A DNA stretch of 64,000 bases from Mycobacterium sp. DL592 (GTDB lineage Bacteria > Actinomycetota > Actinomycetes > Mycobacteriales > Mycobacteriaceae), in NCBI RefSeq assembly GCF_011694515.1, contig NZ_CP050192.1, positions 2,849,301 to 2,913,300 on the forward strand, in the 5' to 3' direction. Below, piece by piece: positions 7,739 to 18,177 of this stretch. The notes beneath the pieces are model-generated. The model saw nothing but the letters and a program-made list of their open reading frames with translations, did no database searches and was not told where the DNA came from. Positions within the stretch are counted from its first letter, which is position 1. Every line of letters begins with the position of its first letter. The position numbers were made by a program, and so were the translations under genes.

Positions 7739-10089
7739 GCCGCGCTGGTGACTCGGTAGACGTCGTAGACGCCTTCGACGTTGCGCACCGTGTTGAGCAC
7801 ATGCCCCAGATGCTTGGGGTCACCCATCTCGAACGTGAAGCGGCTGATGGCCACTCGGTCGTTGGAGGTGGTCACCGACGCCGAAAGGATGTTGACCCGC
7901 TCATCGGCCAGCACGCGGGTGACATCGGAGAGCAGCCGATGCCGGTCGAGCGCCTCGACCTGGATCGCTACCAGGAACACCGATGTGGGCGAGGGCGCCC
8001 AGTGCACCTCGATGATGCGTTCGGCCTGCTGCTGCAGGGAGGTGGCGTTGGTGCAGTCGGTGCGGTGCACGCTGACCCCGCCGCCGCGGGTGACGAAGCC
8101 CATGATGTTGTCCCCGGGCACCGGCGTGCAGCACTTGGCCAGTTTGGTCAGCGTTCCGGGCGCACCGGGCACCGCCACCCCGGTGTCGTCGTTGTTGCGT
8201 TGACGCACCGGCATGGTAGCCGGCGTATACCGTTCGGCCAGTTCGTCTTCGGCGCTGTCGGTCCCACCGAGCTGGGCGACCAGCCGCTGTACCACGTGCC
8301 GTGGCGAGACGTGCCCCTCCCCCACGGCCGTATAGAGTGCCGACACGTCGGCGTACCGCAGCTCCTGGGCCAGGGCCGCCATCGCCTCGCCATTGACCAA
8401 GCGCTGCAACGGAAGTCCACCCCGGCGCACCTCACGGGCGATGGAATCCTTGCCCGCCTCCAGCGCCTCCTCGCGGCGCTCCTTGGCGAACCACTGCCGA
8501 ATCTTGGCCTTGGCGCGTGGCGACACGACGAAGGTCTGCCAGTCCCGCGACGGCCCGGCATTCGGGGCCTTGGAGGTGAAAACTTCGACCACTTCGCCGT
8601 TTTCGAGCTTGCGCTCCAGTGCCACCAGCCGACCGTTGACCCGGGCGCCGATGCACCGGTGACCGACCTCGGTGTGCACGGCGTAGGCGAAGTCCACCGG
8701 GGTGGACCCGGCGGGCAGGGTGATCACGTCACCCTTGGGAGTGAAGACGAAGATCTCTTGGACGGCCAGGTCGTAGCGCAGCGACTCGAGGAATTCGCCG
8801 GGGTCGGCGGCTTCTCGTTGCCAGTCGAGCAGCTGGCGCATCCAGGCCATGTCGTCGATCTCGGCGGCGGTTTGCGGATGCGGAACTCCGTTGCGGCCCT
8901 TGGATTCCTTGTAGCGCCAGTGCGCGGCGATGCCGTACTCGGCGGTGCGGTGCATGTCGCGGGTGCGGATCTGCACCTCCAGCGGTTTGCCCTCCGGGCC
9001 GACGACGGTGGTGTGCAGCGACTGGTACACCCCGTAGCGGGGCTGGGCGATGTAGTCCTTGAACCGGCCCGGCATCGGCTGCCACAGCGAATGCACCACG
9101 CCCACAGCGGCATAGCAGTCGCGGATCTCGTCGCACAGGATGCGCACACCGACCAGGTCGTGGATGTCGTCGAAATCGCGGCCCTTGACGATCATCTTCT
9201 GATAGATCGACCAGTAGTGCTTTGGCCTGCCCTCGACGACCGCGCCGATCTTCATCCCGGACAGCGCGCTGTTGATCTCGGCACGTACCTTGGCCAGATA
9301 GGTGTCGCGTGACGGCGCCCGGTCGGCGACCAGGCGGACGATCTCGTCGTAGCGCTTGGGGTGCAGGATCGCGAACGACAGATCCTCCAGCTCCCACTTG
9401 ACGGTGGCCATTCCCAGCCGATGAGCAAGTGGGGCAATGACTTCCAGCGTCTCGCGGGCCTTGCGGGCCTGCTTCTCCGGCGGCAGGAACCGCATGGTGC
9501 GCATGTTGTGCAGCCGGTCGGCGACCTTGATCACCAGCACCCGCGGGTCACGTGCCATCGCGATGATCATCTTGCGGATGGTCTCGCCCTCGGCGGCGCT
9601 GCCCAGCACGACCTTGTCCAGCTTGGTGACGCCGTCGACCAGATGGCCGACCTCCTCGCCGAAGTCGGCTGTCAGCGCCTCCAGCGTGTATCCGGTGTCC
9701 TCGACAGTGTCGTGCAGCAGCGCGGCCACCAGCGTGGTGGTGTCCATCCCGAGTTCGGCCAGGATGTTGGCGACCGCCAGGGGGTGGGTGATGTACGGGT
9801 CACCCGAGCGGCGCAACTGGTCGGCGTGCTTGGCTTCGGCGACGTCGTAGGCGCGTTGCAGGAAGGCCAGATCGGCCTTGGGGTAGATCTCGCGGTGCAC
9901 GGCAACCAGCGGCTCGAGCACGGGGTTGAGCGTGCTGCGCTGCGAGGTCATCCGCCGAGCCAGTCGCGCGCGGACCCGCCGCGATGCGCTACTGGTGGTC
10001 TTGGGGGTCTCCACCCGCGGCTCAGCGGGCGGAATCTCGGCGACCGGCAGGGGCTGGACCGCCGCGCCTGTGCCCTGTTCGTCAGCCAT
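7735..10089 (-). CDS. relA: Bifunctional (p)ppGpp synthetase/hydrolase Rel
   Basis: This 784-residue stringent-response enzyme makes and degrades (p)ppGpp. It contains an HD hydrolase domain with [10 protein letters not shown] and the catalytic LLHDTVEDT (His126-Asp127). The synthetase domain follows ([21 protein letters not shown]), then a TGS domain ([22 protein letters not shown]) and a C-terminal ACT domain. A longer upstream frame exists, but ATG 10089 has the ribosome site GAGGTGACC directly before it and matches the family N-terminus. It lies downstream of apt, as in M. tuberculosis (Rv2583c/Rv2584c). Confidence 0.97.
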   Translation of the reverse strand: MADEQGTGAAVQPLPVAEIPPAEPRVETPKTTSSASRRVRARLARRMTSQRSTLNPVLEPLVAVHREIYPKADLAFLQRAYDVAEAKHADQLRRSGDPYITHPLAVANILAELGMDTTTLVAALLHDTVEDTGYTLEALTADFGEEVGHLVDGVTKLDKVVLGSAAEGETIRKMIIAMARDPRVLVIKVADRLHNMRTMRFLPPEKQARKARETLEVIAPLAHRLGMATVKWELEDLSFAILHPKRYDEIVRLVADRAPSRDTYLAKVRAEINSALSGMKIGAVVEGRPKHYWSIYQKMIVKGRDFDDIHDLVGVRILCDEIRDCYAAVGVVHSLWQPMPGRFKDYIAQPRYGVYQSLHTTVVGPEGKPLEVQIRTRDMHRTAEYGIAAHWRYKESKGRNGVPHPQTAAEIDDMAWMRQLLDWQREAADPGEFLESLRYDLAVQEIFVFTPKGDVITLPAGSTPVDFAYAVHTEVGHRCIGARVNGRLVALERKLENGEVVEVFTSKAPNAGPSRDWQTFVVSPRAKAKIRQWFAKERREEALEAGKDSIAREVRRGGLPLQRLVNGEAMAALAQELRYADVSALYTAVGEGHVSPRHVVQRLVAQLGGTDSAEDELAERYTPATMPVRQRNNDDTGVAVPGAPGTLTKLAKCCTPVPGDNIMGFVTRGGGVSVHRTDCTNATSLQQQAERIIEVHWAPSPTSVFLVAIQVEALDRHRLLSDVTRVLADERVNILSASVTTSNDRVAISRFTFEMGDPKHLGHVLNTVRNVEGVYDVYRVTSAA

Positions 10090-10132
10090 GGTCACCTCCT
10101 CGCGCTCGCTCCCGTAGAGCGAGGATATCGCC

Positions 10133-10663
10133 TCAGATGCTGCGCAAGCTGCGGACCGGCAGCGGCGCGATGTTTTCGCGTCCGCCAAGCGCGGCCAGCT
10201 CCAGCACCACCGCGGCCACCGGCACCTCGGCGCCGGCGGTGATCAGCAGGTCACGTGCCGCGGCGATGGTGCCGCCGGTGGCCAGCACGTCGTCGATGAT
10301 CACGATCCGCCGCCCGGCCAGGTCGATGCCGTCGGCCGGGATCTCCAGCGTCGCGGTGCCGTACTCCAGGTCGTAGGTGCGGCTGTGCACCGGCGGGGGC
10401 AGCTTTCCGCCCTTGCGGATGGCGAGCACACCGATGCCCAGGCGGTGGGCCACCGCGCCGCCGAGTAGGAAGCCGCGGGCGTCGATCCCGGCGACCAGGT
10501 CGGCCCCGTACGCGATCTCGGCCAGCGCGCCGGTCACCACCGCGAATCCGTGGGTGTCGGCCAGCACCGGGGTGAGGTCCTTGAACTGGATGCCCGGTTC
10601 CGGGAAGTCGGGCACCTCGCGGGTCAGCGAGGCGATGACGTCTGCGACTGACTCAGCTGTCAC
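10133..10663 (-). CDS. apt: Adenine phosphoribosyltransferase
   Basis: This 176-residue purine-salvage enzyme converts adenine and PRPP to AMP. The PRPP-binding motif is seen as [13 protein letters not shown] (about residues 121-133), and [15 protein letters not shown] near the N-terminus is typical of APRT. The start at 10663 overlaps the stop of the upstream lipoprotein by four bases, so the two are probably co-transcribed and coupled. relA follows downstream, linking purine nucleotide supply and ppGpp metabolism in one transcription unit. Confidence 0.96.
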   Translation of the reverse strand: MTAESVADVIASLTREVPDFPEPGIQFKDLTPVLADTHGFAVVTGALAEIAYGADLVAGIDARGFLLGGAVAHRLGIGVLAIRKGGKLPPPVHSRTYDLEYGTATLEIPADGIDLAGRRIVIIDDVLATGGTIAAARDLLITAGAEVPVAAVVLELAALGGRENIAPLPVRSLRSI

Positions 10664-12321
10664 TGTTCAAACACCCATCGGTCCATGTTCCAGCCCGCGC
10701 CCCATTTGGTCGGATTGCCTTCTACGGCATACATCTTCTTCGACGCCATCACCGTGCGCTGCTGACGGTACAGCGGCAGCGTGGGCATGTCGCCCCACAG
10801 GATCGGTGAGCTGTCCCCGAGCAGTCGCGCCTGCTCCTTGAGATCGGTGGTGACCGCCAACGCCGAGATGATCCCGTCGATCTGCGGGTTGGAGTAGCCG
10901 GGCAGGTTGTTGCCGTTGCCGCTGAATAACGTATAGGCGTCCATGGCCGACGAGCCGGTGGAGCCGCTGCCGGTCGCGCCGCCGGTACTGGCCAGCAGCA
11001 TGTCGATACCACCGTCGCGCAGCGTCTGCGGACCGGTGGTGTCCGACGTCGCGTCCACCACGGTGATACCGGCCGCTGCACAGGATTTGGTGATCGCCCC
11101 GACGGTGGCGGCCAGCCGGGGGTTAGGTGCCTGATAACCGATCCGCACGGTCAGCGGCTGACCGTTGAGCGAGGCGCGGGCAGCGTCGGCATTGGCCGCC
11201 CCGAACTGGCCCACCACGGCGTTCCCCTCGACACCGGTGTAGGCGTTGTCGTCGGCCGGGTTGAGCCGGGAGTTGGAGATCGGCGCCTCGGCGTTGAGCG
11301 CGATGAGGTCGCGCGGGGTGCACAGCGCCACCGCGCGCCGGGCCGGCGGCCCGGCCAGCGGACCCTCGGCGGCGAAGATGAGCTGCTCGATGCCGCCGGA
11401 GGGGATCTCGAAGCGGTCGTAGTCGTCCGGGGTCGTCAGGGTGCCCGACGACCCGGTGGCCACGTCGACGACCTGGAAGGTGCCGTTGTTGAGGCGGTCC
11501 TGCACGTCGACCCCGCGCGGCCACACCGTGACCCGCTTGGTGACGGGTTTGGCACCCCACCAGCGGTCGTTTGCGGTCAGCACGACCGCACCTTCGGGCA
11601 GCACCGAGTCGATCTTGTACGGACCCGACGACGGGAACTTCTTGAGGTCGGCACCCTTCATCCCGGGCTTGAGGTCCCAGGTGGTGTTCCAGGCCTGCGC
11701 GATGCGGTCGACGGCCGCGGGGTCACCGGCCTGCAGCACCTGGGTGACGCTGAGCCCGAGTTCGTCGTCGAGGATGTGCGAGGGCATCAGCGACGTCGCG
11801 GTGAACAACTGCATGTAGTCGGTGATCGACCGGCCGGGCGCGAAGCTCACCCTGGCTTTCTTCTGGCCGGGCTGGCAGTCGACTGACTCGATGTCGATGT
11901 AGCCGGCGCGGCTGGCGGCGGCGAAGGCCGGGAAGCGCCCCGACTGGGCGGCCCACGCCAGCACCATGTCGTCGCACGTCACCGGCTTGCCGTCGGAGTA
12001 CACGGCGTTGTCGGCGATCTGATAGTCGAGCACCAGCGGGTCGCGGCCGACCACCGCGACCGAACCGAAGTCGTGGTCGGCCAGCGGCTGGCCGTCCGGG
12101 CCGTGGATGGTGAACCCGGCCAGCACCCGGGCGAAGGCCTGCGGGCCCGCCGACGCCGCCCCGGTGACGGTGTTGGTGTTGTAGCTGACCAGCGTGCCGT
12201 CGACGGCGTAGTTGACCTGTTCGGCGGCGCTGCCGGTGCAGGCGCTGAGCGTGCCGGCGGCGAGAACTCCCACGACAGCCGCCACCGAGATCGCGGCGGC
12301 GCCCCTGCGCCGGACAGCCAT
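10660..12321 (-). CDS. Lipoprotein, family 5 extracellular solute-binding protein (Rv2585c homologue)
   Basis: This 553-residue protein has a lipoprotein signal peptide: [12 protein letters not shown], a hydrophobic core and the lipobox LSAC, giving a lipidated Cys at residue 28. The body resembles peptide/nickel-binding SBP_bac_5 proteins, including a C-terminal [20 protein letters not shown] segment. No ABC permease or ATPase gene is nearby, so the transporter partner is unknown; the gene sits instead between secF and apt, as in M. tuberculosis. ATG 12321 lies seven bases after the secF stop. Confidence 0.88.
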   Translation of the reverse strand: MAVRRRGAAAISVAAVVGVLAAGTLSACTGSAAEQVNYAVDGTLVSYNTNTVTGAASAGPQAFARVLAGFTIHGPDGQPLADHDFGSVAVVGRDPLVLDYQIADNAVYSDGKPVTCDDMVLAWAAQSGRFPAFAAASRAGYIDIESVDCQPGQKKARVSFAPGRSITDYMQLFTATSLMPSHILDDELGLSVTQVLQAGDPAAVDRIAQAWNTTWDLKPGMKGADLKKFPSSGPYKIDSVLPEGAVVLTANDRWWGAKPVTKRVTVWPRGVDVQDRLNNGTFQVVDVATGSSGTLTTPDDYDRFEIPSGGIEQLIFAAEGPLAGPPARRAVALCTPRDLIALNAEAPISNSRLNPADDNAYTGVEGNAVVGQFGAANADAARASLNGQPLTVRIGYQAPNPRLAATVGAITKSCAAAGITVVDATSDTTGPQTLRDGGIDMLLASTGGATGSGSTGSSAMDAYTLFSGNGNNLPGYSNPQIDGIISALAVTTDLKEQARLLGDSSPILWGDMPTLPLYRQQRTVMASKKMYAVEGNPTKWGAGWNMDRWVFEQ

Positions 12322-12327
12322 GTCGCG

Positions 12328-13572
12328 TTATCGCCCTCGGGTGCTGCGCTTGCCTGTCGGCCGGCCCGCGCGTGAGCTGGACGGCCGGACCGGACGCGCG
12401 CCGGGTGCCGGCTTGTTGCCCACCGCAGCGGACACCGGCTCGGCCGCGCCGTCGACGTCGTCGCCGGTGACCTCGGCGGCAGCGGCGGCGACAGTGGCCG
12501 CCGGCTTGCGGCGGTTGATCACCCGGCGGGTGTGCGTGCGGACCTTGTCGGTGCGCTCACGCATGGTCACCAGCAGCGGTGTGGCGAAGAAGATCGACGA
12601 GTAGGTACCGACGATGATGCCGACCAGCTGAACCAGAGCCAGGTCCATGAGAGTGCCGACGCCCAGCAGCCAGACCGCCACCACGATGAGCGCCAGAATC
12701 GGCAGCACCGAGATGAGGCTGGTGTTGATCGACCGCATGAAGGTCTGGTTGACCGCCAGGTTGGCCTGCTCAGCGTAGGTTCGCCGGGTGGTGTGTTCGA
12801 AGCCGTGGGTGTTCTCCTCGACCTTGTCGAACACGATGACCGTGTCGTAAAGCGAGAAGCCCAGAATCGTCAACAGGCCGATCACCGTCGCAGGTGTCAC
12901 CTCGAAGCCCACGATCGAGTACACGCCCGCGGTGACGACCAGGTCGAACACCAGCGTCGTCAGCGCCGAGATGGCCATGTACTTCTCGTAGCGCAGGGTG
13001 ATGTAGATGGCGGCGAGCACGAGGAACACCACCAGCGCAATCAGCGCCTTCTTGGTGATCTGGCCACCCCAGGTTTCGGAGACCGCCGAGTCGCTGATCG
13101 CCGTCTCGCTGGGCTGGCCGTCGGCACCCTTGGGCTTGAACGCGTCGAACAGCGCGGTGCGCAGCTGGGCGGTCTGCTGATTGGTCAGCGTCTCCGAGCG
13201 GATCTGGATGGTCGCCGACGAGCCGTTGCCCACCTGGACCACGGCCTCGGGGCTCTTGCCGAGGGTCTTGCTGAACACGTCCTCGACCTGCTGGGTGGTG
13301 GCGATGCTGGTCGCACCCGCCACCGGCAGCGAGACCTTGGTGCCGCCTTCGAAGTCGATGCCGAAGGTGAAGCCCTTCAACACGATGCTGGCCACCGCGG
13401 CCGCCACGATCAGGCCGCTGATCGCGTACCACATCTTGCGCCGGCCGATGACCTCGAAGGCGCCGGTACCGGTGTAGAGGCGGACGAAGAAGTTGTGCCT
13501 GGGTGCGGCGGCTTCGAGGTCGGGCGCCTCGACGGCGGTGCTTTCGGTGTCTTCGGTCGTATCCCTGGCCAT
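12328..13572 (-). CDS. secF: Protein translocase subunit SecF
   Basis: This 414-residue, six-helix RND-type membrane protein assists Sec-dependent export with SecD and YajC. It has the first membrane helix (WYAISGLIVAAAVASIVL), the family motif GIDFEGGT, a large periplasmic-side loop, and the conserved membrane block with GLLTILGFSLYDTVIVFDKV. Both termini are extended; the C-terminus is Lys/Arg/Pro-rich (RPVRPSSSRAGRP). It follows secD by a few bases. Confidence 0.96.
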   Translation of the reverse strand: MARDTTEDTESTAVEAPDLEAAAPRHNFFVRLYTGTGAFEVIGRRKMWYAISGLIVAAAVASIVLKGFTFGIDFEGGTKVSLPVAGATSIATTQQVEDVFSKTLGKSPEAVVQVGNGSSATIQIRSETLTNQQTAQLRTALFDAFKPKGADGQPSETAISDSAVSETWGGQITKKALIALVVFLVLAAIYITLRYEKYMAISALTTLVFDLVVTAGVYSIVGFEVTPATVIGLLTILGFSLYDTVIVFDKVEENTHGFEHTTRRTYAEQANLAVNQTFMRSINTSLISVLPILALIVVAVWLLGVGTLMDLALVQLVGIIVGTYSSIFFATPLLVTMRERTDKVRTHTRRVINRRKPAATVAAAAAEVTGDDVDGAAEPVSAAVGNKPAPGARPVRPSSSRAGRPTGKRSTRGR

Positions 13573-13576
13573 GTGC

Positions 13577-15406
13577 TTACCCCCGTTCCGTCACAGAAGC
13601 GGCAGCGCGACGTTCCCGGGCGATCTGCTGCACCGCCCCGAGACCGTTGAATGCCGGTTTCGCCATCGTCGGCGACTTGGAGGCCAGGTAGATCAGCGGC
13701 CAGGTCACCAGGAACACCACGACCACGTCGAGGATCGTCGTCAGGCCGAGGGTGAACGCGAAGCCCTTCACCTGGCCGACCGCCAGGAAGTAGAGCACCG
13801 CGGCGGCGAGGAAGGTCACCGCGTTGCCGGATAGGATCGTCTTGCGGGCGCGTGCCCAGCCTCGTGGCACGGCCGAGCGGAACGAACGCCCTTCCCGGAT
13901 CTCGTCTTTGATGCGTTCGAAGAGCACCACGAACGAGTCGGCCGTCGTACCGATACCGATGATCAGACCGGCGATACCGGCCAGGTCGAGTGTGTAGTTG
14001 ATGTATCTGCCGAGCAGCACCAGGATGCCGAACACCATGGCGCCGGAGGCCACCAGCGACAGCGCCGTCAGTACACCCAGCACCCGGTAGTACAGCAGCG
14101 AGTACACCAGCACCAGCGCCAGCCCGATCGCACCGGCGATCAAGCCGGCCCGCAGCGACGCCAATCCCAGTGTCGCCGAGACGGTTTCGGCTTCCGACGA
14201 CTCGAACGACAGCGGCAGCGACCCGTACTTGAGGACGTTGGCCAGCTGCTTGGCGGTGTCGGCCGTGAACGGCGGGTTGCCACCGCTGATCTGGGTGCGC
14301 CCGCCCGGGATGGCTTCCCGGATCTGCGGTGCGCTGACGACCTGCGAGTCGAGCGTGAACGCGGTCTGGGTGCCGATGTTGGCGGCGGTGAAGTCGGCCC
14401 AGGTGGTGGCGGCCTGCTCCTTGAACTCCACGTCGACGACGTAGGCGCCGCTCTGGTTGTCCAGGCCGGAGGTGGCGTTCTTGATCTGGTCGCCGCTGAT
14501 GATCGACTTGTCCAGCACGTAGACGTATTTGTGGTCTTCCGAGCACGTCACCAGCGGCAGGTTCGGGTCGTCGTTTCCGGCGAGCACGTCTTCCTGGTCG
14601 CAGCGGCCGGCCATGTACTGCACGGCCAGCAACAGCAGGTTCTGGTTGGTGCTCTGCCGCAGTTCCTTCTCGAACTTGATCCGCGCCGCGAGGTCCTTAC
14701 GCGGATCCGGCGGGCCCGGCGGTGCGGGCGGGGCAGGCTGACCCGGAGCCGGAGCGGCGGGTGCGGCGCCCGGAGGTGCCGGCGCGGCGGGCTGGCCGGG
14801 CGCAGGGGTGGGCTCCGGCGTCGGCTCGAGCGGGAAAGGACGCGGCTGCGGCGCGGGGGCGGTGCCCGAGTCCGGGGCCGGAGCAGGAGCTGCTGGCGGT
14901 GGGGCGTCCGGGGCGGCACCGGGTGCGGGGGCACCGGGCGCAGGGGCGCCGGCCGGCGGTGCACCGGGCGGCGGCGCGCCGGCTCCGGGACGTTGACCGT
15001 TGGCCTGGGCCTTGATGGCCTCGACCGGGATCGGCTGCCCGATCACCGGGCGGATGAACAGTCGCGCGGTCTGGCCCAGGTTGCGGGCCTCGTTGCCGTC
15101 GTTGCCGGGAACGGTGATGACCAGGTTGTCGCCGTCGATCACTACCTCGGACCCCGACACGCCGAGACCGTTCACACGGGCACTGATGATCTGCTGAGCC
15201 TGGTTGAGGGCATCGCGGGTGGGCTTGGAGCCGTCCGGGGTACGCGCCGTCAGCGTGACGCGCGTACCGCCCTGCAGGTCAATGCCCAGTTTGGGTGCCG
15301 CATGCTTGTCACCGGTGAGGAAGACGAGCAGGTAGACCCCGATGAGCAGGACCAGGAACAGCGTCAGGTAGCGGTACGGATGCACCGGCGCCGAAGACGA
15401 TGCCAC
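13577..15406 (-). CDS. secD: Protein translocase subunit SecD
   Basis: This 609-residue SecD has an N-terminal helix ([19 protein letters not shown]), the motif [11 protein letters not shown], and the conserved membrane domain with [20 protein letters not shown] and RTILSGN-like [11 protein letters not shown]. Residues about 140-235 are a Pro/Ala/Gly-rich insertion not found in E. coli SecD but present in a different form in M. tuberculosis. The start is GTG 15406 (protein [15 protein letters not shown]) with a GGAGAG site upstream; the frame is open further but the preceding residues do not match the family. It acts with SecF and YajC. Confidence 0.95.
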   Translation of the reverse strand: MASSSAPVHPYRYLTLFLVLLIGVYLLVFLTGDKHAAPKLGIDLQGGTRVTLTARTPDGSKPTRDALNQAQQIISARVNGLGVSGSEVVIDGDNLVITVPGNDGNEARNLGQTARLFIRPVIGQPIPVEAIKAQANGQRPGAGAPPPGAPPAGAPAPGAPAPGAAPDAPPPAAPAPAPDSGTAPAPQPRPFPLEPTPEPTPAPGQPAAPAPPGAAPAAPAPGQPAPPAPPGPPDPRKDLAARIKFEKELRQSTNQNLLLLAVQYMAGRCDQEDVLAGNDDPNLPLVTCSEDHKYVYVLDKSIISGDQIKNATSGLDNQSGAYVVDVEFKEQAATTWADFTAANIGTQTAFTLDSQVVSAPQIREAIPGGRTQISGGNPPFTADTAKQLANVLKYGSLPLSFESSEAETVSATLGLASLRAGLIAGAIGLALVLVYSLLYYRVLGVLTALSLVASGAMVFGILVLLGRYINYTLDLAGIAGLIIGIGTTADSFVVLFERIKDEIREGRSFRSAVPRGWARARKTILSGNAVTFLAAAVLYFLAVGQVKGFAFTLGLTTILDVVVVFLVTWPLIYLASKSPTMAKPAFNGLGAVQQIARERRAAASVTERG

Positions 15407-15505
15407 GTTGTTGTCTCTCCTAGGTGTGTGCCGCGATCCGCTCCGCAAGGTACCTGCGAGATCCGCCGTCGGTTCTCGCTAGAGGGTACGTGCCGAGCCT
15501 GGCGT

Positions 15506-15841
15506 TCAGTCTTTGGTCAGGCGGTCCGCGTCGCTTTCGGTTATTTCGGCAGCTCCAGACTCCGAATCCTCGACCTCGGGCACCTCGGGCTCGACGCGGT
15601 CCCGGATCGCCAGCTTCATCCAGGTGGTCACCACGCCGGGAGCGATCTCGAGGTCGACATTGTCATCGGTGATGCCGGTGATGGTGGCCTGCAGGCCGGA
15701 GGTGGTGTGCACGCGGTCGCCGACACGCAGGGACTCGTGCAGATCGATGGTGGCCTGCATGGCCTTGCGCTGGCGCCGGGACGCGAACCACATGAACGCG
15801 CCCATGATGATGATCAGGGGCAAAAAGACGACTAGATCCAT
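15506..15841 (-). CDS. yajC: Preprotein translocase accessory subunit YajC
   Basis: This 111-residue protein has one N-terminal membrane helix (DLVVFLPLIIIMGAFMWF) followed by the family signature SRRQRKAMQA and the conserved GDRVHTTSGLQATI segment. The C-terminus is acidic. I place the start at ATG 15841, which gives the normal YajC length; the frame is open upstream but encodes nothing family-like. It is the first gene of the yajC-secD-secF unit and is separated from secD by about 99 bases. Confidence 0.93.
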   Translation of the reverse strand: MDLVVFLPLIIIMGAFMWFASRRQRKAMQATIDLHESLRVGDRVHTTSGLQATITGITDDNVDLEIAPGVVTTWMKLAIRDRVEPEVPEVEDSESGAAEITESDADRLTKD

Positions 15842-16001
15842 GACAGCACTTTCATATCGGGTGCGGGGGTAATGCTCCGGGACCGATGGGCCACGGGCCT
15901 CATAGCTGACCAGTCTGCCATTGGCGGTGGCGGCTGTGACCGTCACGGTGTTGATCCCCAGGTCGCTTCGCCCCGGCCCGCCGGCCGGAGAAGATGGTCG
16001 G

Positions 16002-16676
16002 ATGGACCTGATCGAGACGCTTCGCAGCACCGGGACGGTGCGGGAATTCACCGACGAACCAGTCGAGGACGCGGTGCTGGCACGCATCCTCGACACCGCC
16101 CGATTCGCGCCCAGTGGCGGCAACGCGCAGGCCTGGCGGGTGGTGGTCGTCAAGGATCCCGCGGTCCGGTCGCGGCTGCGGGATCTGTACTTGCCGGGCT
16201 GGACCGATTACCTGGCGATGAGCGCGGCCGGGCTGCGGCCGTGGTCACCAGTCAATGACCCCGGTGCCGAGCGCGCCGCGCTGGCCGCTGCCGGACCGGT
16301 CGGCCCGGTGCAGGGTTTCGCTGCCCACCTCGACACCGTTCCGGTACTGATCGCGTTGTTCGCCGACCTTTCCCAGCTGGCCGCGGTGGACCGCGACCTG
16401 GATCGCTATACGTTCGCCGGCGGTGCCTCGGTGTACCCGTTCGCCTGGAATCTGCTGCTGGCCGCGCGGGCCGAAGGCCTCGGCGGTGTCCTGACCACGA
16501 TGCTCATCCAGCGGGAAGACGAGGTGAAGCAACTGCTGGGCGCCCAGGGGCCGCTGGCGCTGGCCGCCGTGATCGCCCTCGGGCACCCCGTTCACCAGCC
16601 CACGCGGTTGCGCCGCGGCCCGGTCGAGTCGTTCACCACCGTCGACCGGGTCGACGGACCCCCCTTACCGACATGA
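16002..16676 (+). CDS. Nitroreductase family protein
   Basis: This 224-residue FMN-dependent nitroreductase-family oxidoreductase begins MDLIETLRSTGTVREFTDEP and shows the typical FARFAPSGGNAQAWR-type segment (ARFAPSGGNAQAWRVVVV) that binds FMN, plus a GLGGVLTTM turn near the C-terminus. ATG 16002 has a GGAGAAG site. It is divergent from yajC and precedes gabT by about 150 bases. The natural substrate is unknown; such enzymes reduce nitro- or quinone-type compounds using NAD(P)H. Confidence 0.85.
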   Translation: MDLIETLRSTGTVREFTDEPVEDAVLARILDTARFAPSGGNAQAWRVVVVKDPAVRSRLRDLYLPGWTDYLAMSAAGLRPWSPVNDPGAERAALAAAGPVGPVQGFAAHLDTVPVLIALFADLSQLAAVDRDLDRYTFAGGASVYPFAWNLLLAARAEGLGGVLTTMLIQREDEVKQLLGAQGPLALAAVIALGHPVHQPTRLRRGPVESFTTVDRVDGPPLPT

Positions 16677-16683
16677 CGCCACC

Positions 16684-16719
16684 GATTACGTTGATAATGG
16701 GTCTCAGAACGACGTAATC
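16684..16719. promoter_or_regulatory. Inverted repeat and possible promoter upstream of gabT
   Basis: GATTACGT at 16684-16691 and its exact reverse complement ACGTAATC at 16712-16719 flank 20 bases that include a -10-like GATAAT (16693-16698). This is the AT-richest part of the gap before gabT. The arrangement could be an operator around a promoter; the regulator is unknown. Confidence 0.4.
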
Positions 16720-16827
16720 CATTTCATCCTGCGTCCTCGAACCGGGTTTTCAGTTGCAGTGCGCGCCCGCACCGATAGGCTCTGATCGCCCGCTTCGTCC
16801 AGCGCCGCACCGCCTAGGAGAACAGCT

Positions 16828-18168
16828 GTGACCACCCTCGAGCAGAGCCGCAAACTCGTCACCGAGATCCCCGGCCCCGTGTCGATCGAACTGTCCAAGC
16901 GCCGCGTGGCCGCGGTGTCGCGTGGTGTCGGCGTCACCATGCCGGTGTTCGCCGCGCGGGCGGGCGGCGGGATCATCGAGGACGTCGACGGCAACCGGCT
17001 GATCGACCTCGGCTCGGGCATCGCGGTGACCACCATCGGCAACTCCTCGCCGCGGGTGATCGACGCGGTGCGCGCCCAGGTCGCCGACTTCACCCACACA
17101 TGTTTCATGGTGACGCCGTACGAGGAGTACGTCGCGGTCGCCGAGCACCTCAACCGCCTGACCCCCGGCTCTTACGCGAAGCGTTCAGCACTGTTCAACT
17201 CCGGGGCCGAGGCGGTGGAGAACGCCATCAAGGTGGCCCGCGCCTACACCCGCAAGACGGCGGTGGTGGCCTTCGACCACGCCTACCACGGCCGCACCAA
17301 CCTCACGATGGCACTGACCGCCAAGTCGATGCCCTACAAGAGCGGTTTTGGCCCGTTCGCGCCCGAGGTGTACCGCGCGCCGATGTCCTATCCCTACCGC
17401 GACGGCCTGATCGACAAGGAGTGGGCCACCGACGGCGAGCTCGCCGCCGAGCGGGCACTCACGGTGATCGACAAGCAGATCGGTGCGGCCAATCTGGCGG
17501 CGATCATCATCGAGCCGATCCAGGGCGAGGGCGGCTTCATCGTTCCCGCACCGGGCTTCCTGCCGACGCTGCGCGCGTGGTGCTCGGACAACGACGTGGT
17601 GTTCATCGCCGACGAGGTGCAGTCCGGGTTCGCCCGCACCGGTGCGATGTTCGCCTGCGAGGACGAGGGCATCGAGCCCGACCTGATCGTCACCGCCAAG
17701 GGCATCGCCGACGGTCTGCCGCTGGCGGCGGTGACCGGGCGCGCCGAGATCATGGACGCCCCGCACATCAGCGGTCTGGGCGGCACCTACGGCGGCAACC
17801 CGGTGGCGTGCGCCGCGGCGCTGGCCACCATCGAGACCATCGAACTCGACGGGCTACTCGACCGCGCCAAGCACATCGAGAAGGTGATGAAGGACAAGCT
17901 CGGCCGGATCCAGGCCGACGACGACCGCATCGGCGACGTCCGCGGCCGCGGCGCGATGATCGCCGTGGAGCTGGTCAAGTCCGGCACCTCCGAGCCGGAT
18001 CCCGAACTGACCAAAACCCTTGCCGCCAAAGCGCATTCGCAGGGCGTACTGGTACTCACCTGCGGCACATTCGGCAACATCCTGCGTTTCCTGCCGCCGC
18101 TGACCATCAGCGACGAACTGCTGACCGAAGGCCTCGACGTCCTGGCCGGCATCCTCGCCGACATCTAG
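16828..18168 (+). CDS. gabT: 4-aminobutyrate aminotransferase
   Basis: This 446-residue class III PLP-dependent transaminase moves the amino group of GABA to 2-oxoglutarate, giving succinate semialdehyde. Seen are FNSGAEAVENAIK, the cofactor Asp in IADEVQSGFARTG, and the Schiff-base Lys in VTAKGIADGLPL. GTG 16828 follows a TAGGAG site. The aldehyde dehydrogenase gene starts ten bases after its stop, suggesting a GABA/putrescine or related omega-amino acid catabolic unit. It is syntenic with Rv2589. Confidence 0.93.
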   Translation: MTTLEQSRKLVTEIPGPVSIELSKRRVAAVSRGVGVTMPVFAARAGGGIIEDVDGNRLIDLGSGIAVTTIGNSSPRVIDAVRAQVADFTHTCFMVTPYEEYVAVAEHLNRLTPGSYAKRSALFNSGAEAVENAIKVARAYTRKTAVVAFDHAYHGRTNLTMALTAKSMPYKSGFGPFAPEVYRAPMSYPYRDGLIDKEWATDGELAAERALTVIDKQIGAANLAAIIIEPIQGEGGFIVPAPGFLPTLRAWCSDNDVVFIADEVQSGFARTGAMFACEDEGIEPDLIVTAKGIADGLPLAAVTGRAEIMDAPHISGLGGTYGGNPVACAAALATIETIELDGLLDRAKHIEKVMKDKLGRIQADDDRIGDVRGRGAMIAVELVKSGTSEPDPELTKTLAAKAHSQGVLVLTCGTFGNILRFLPPLTISDELLTEGLDVLAGILADI

Positions 18169-18177
18169 GGAGTCCCG

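Noticed and set aside
7723..9312. A 529-codon plus-strand open frame opposite relA
   Set aside because: It is antisense to an unmistakable Rel protein, has no recognisable motif, and long antisense frames are expected in such GC-rich DNA.
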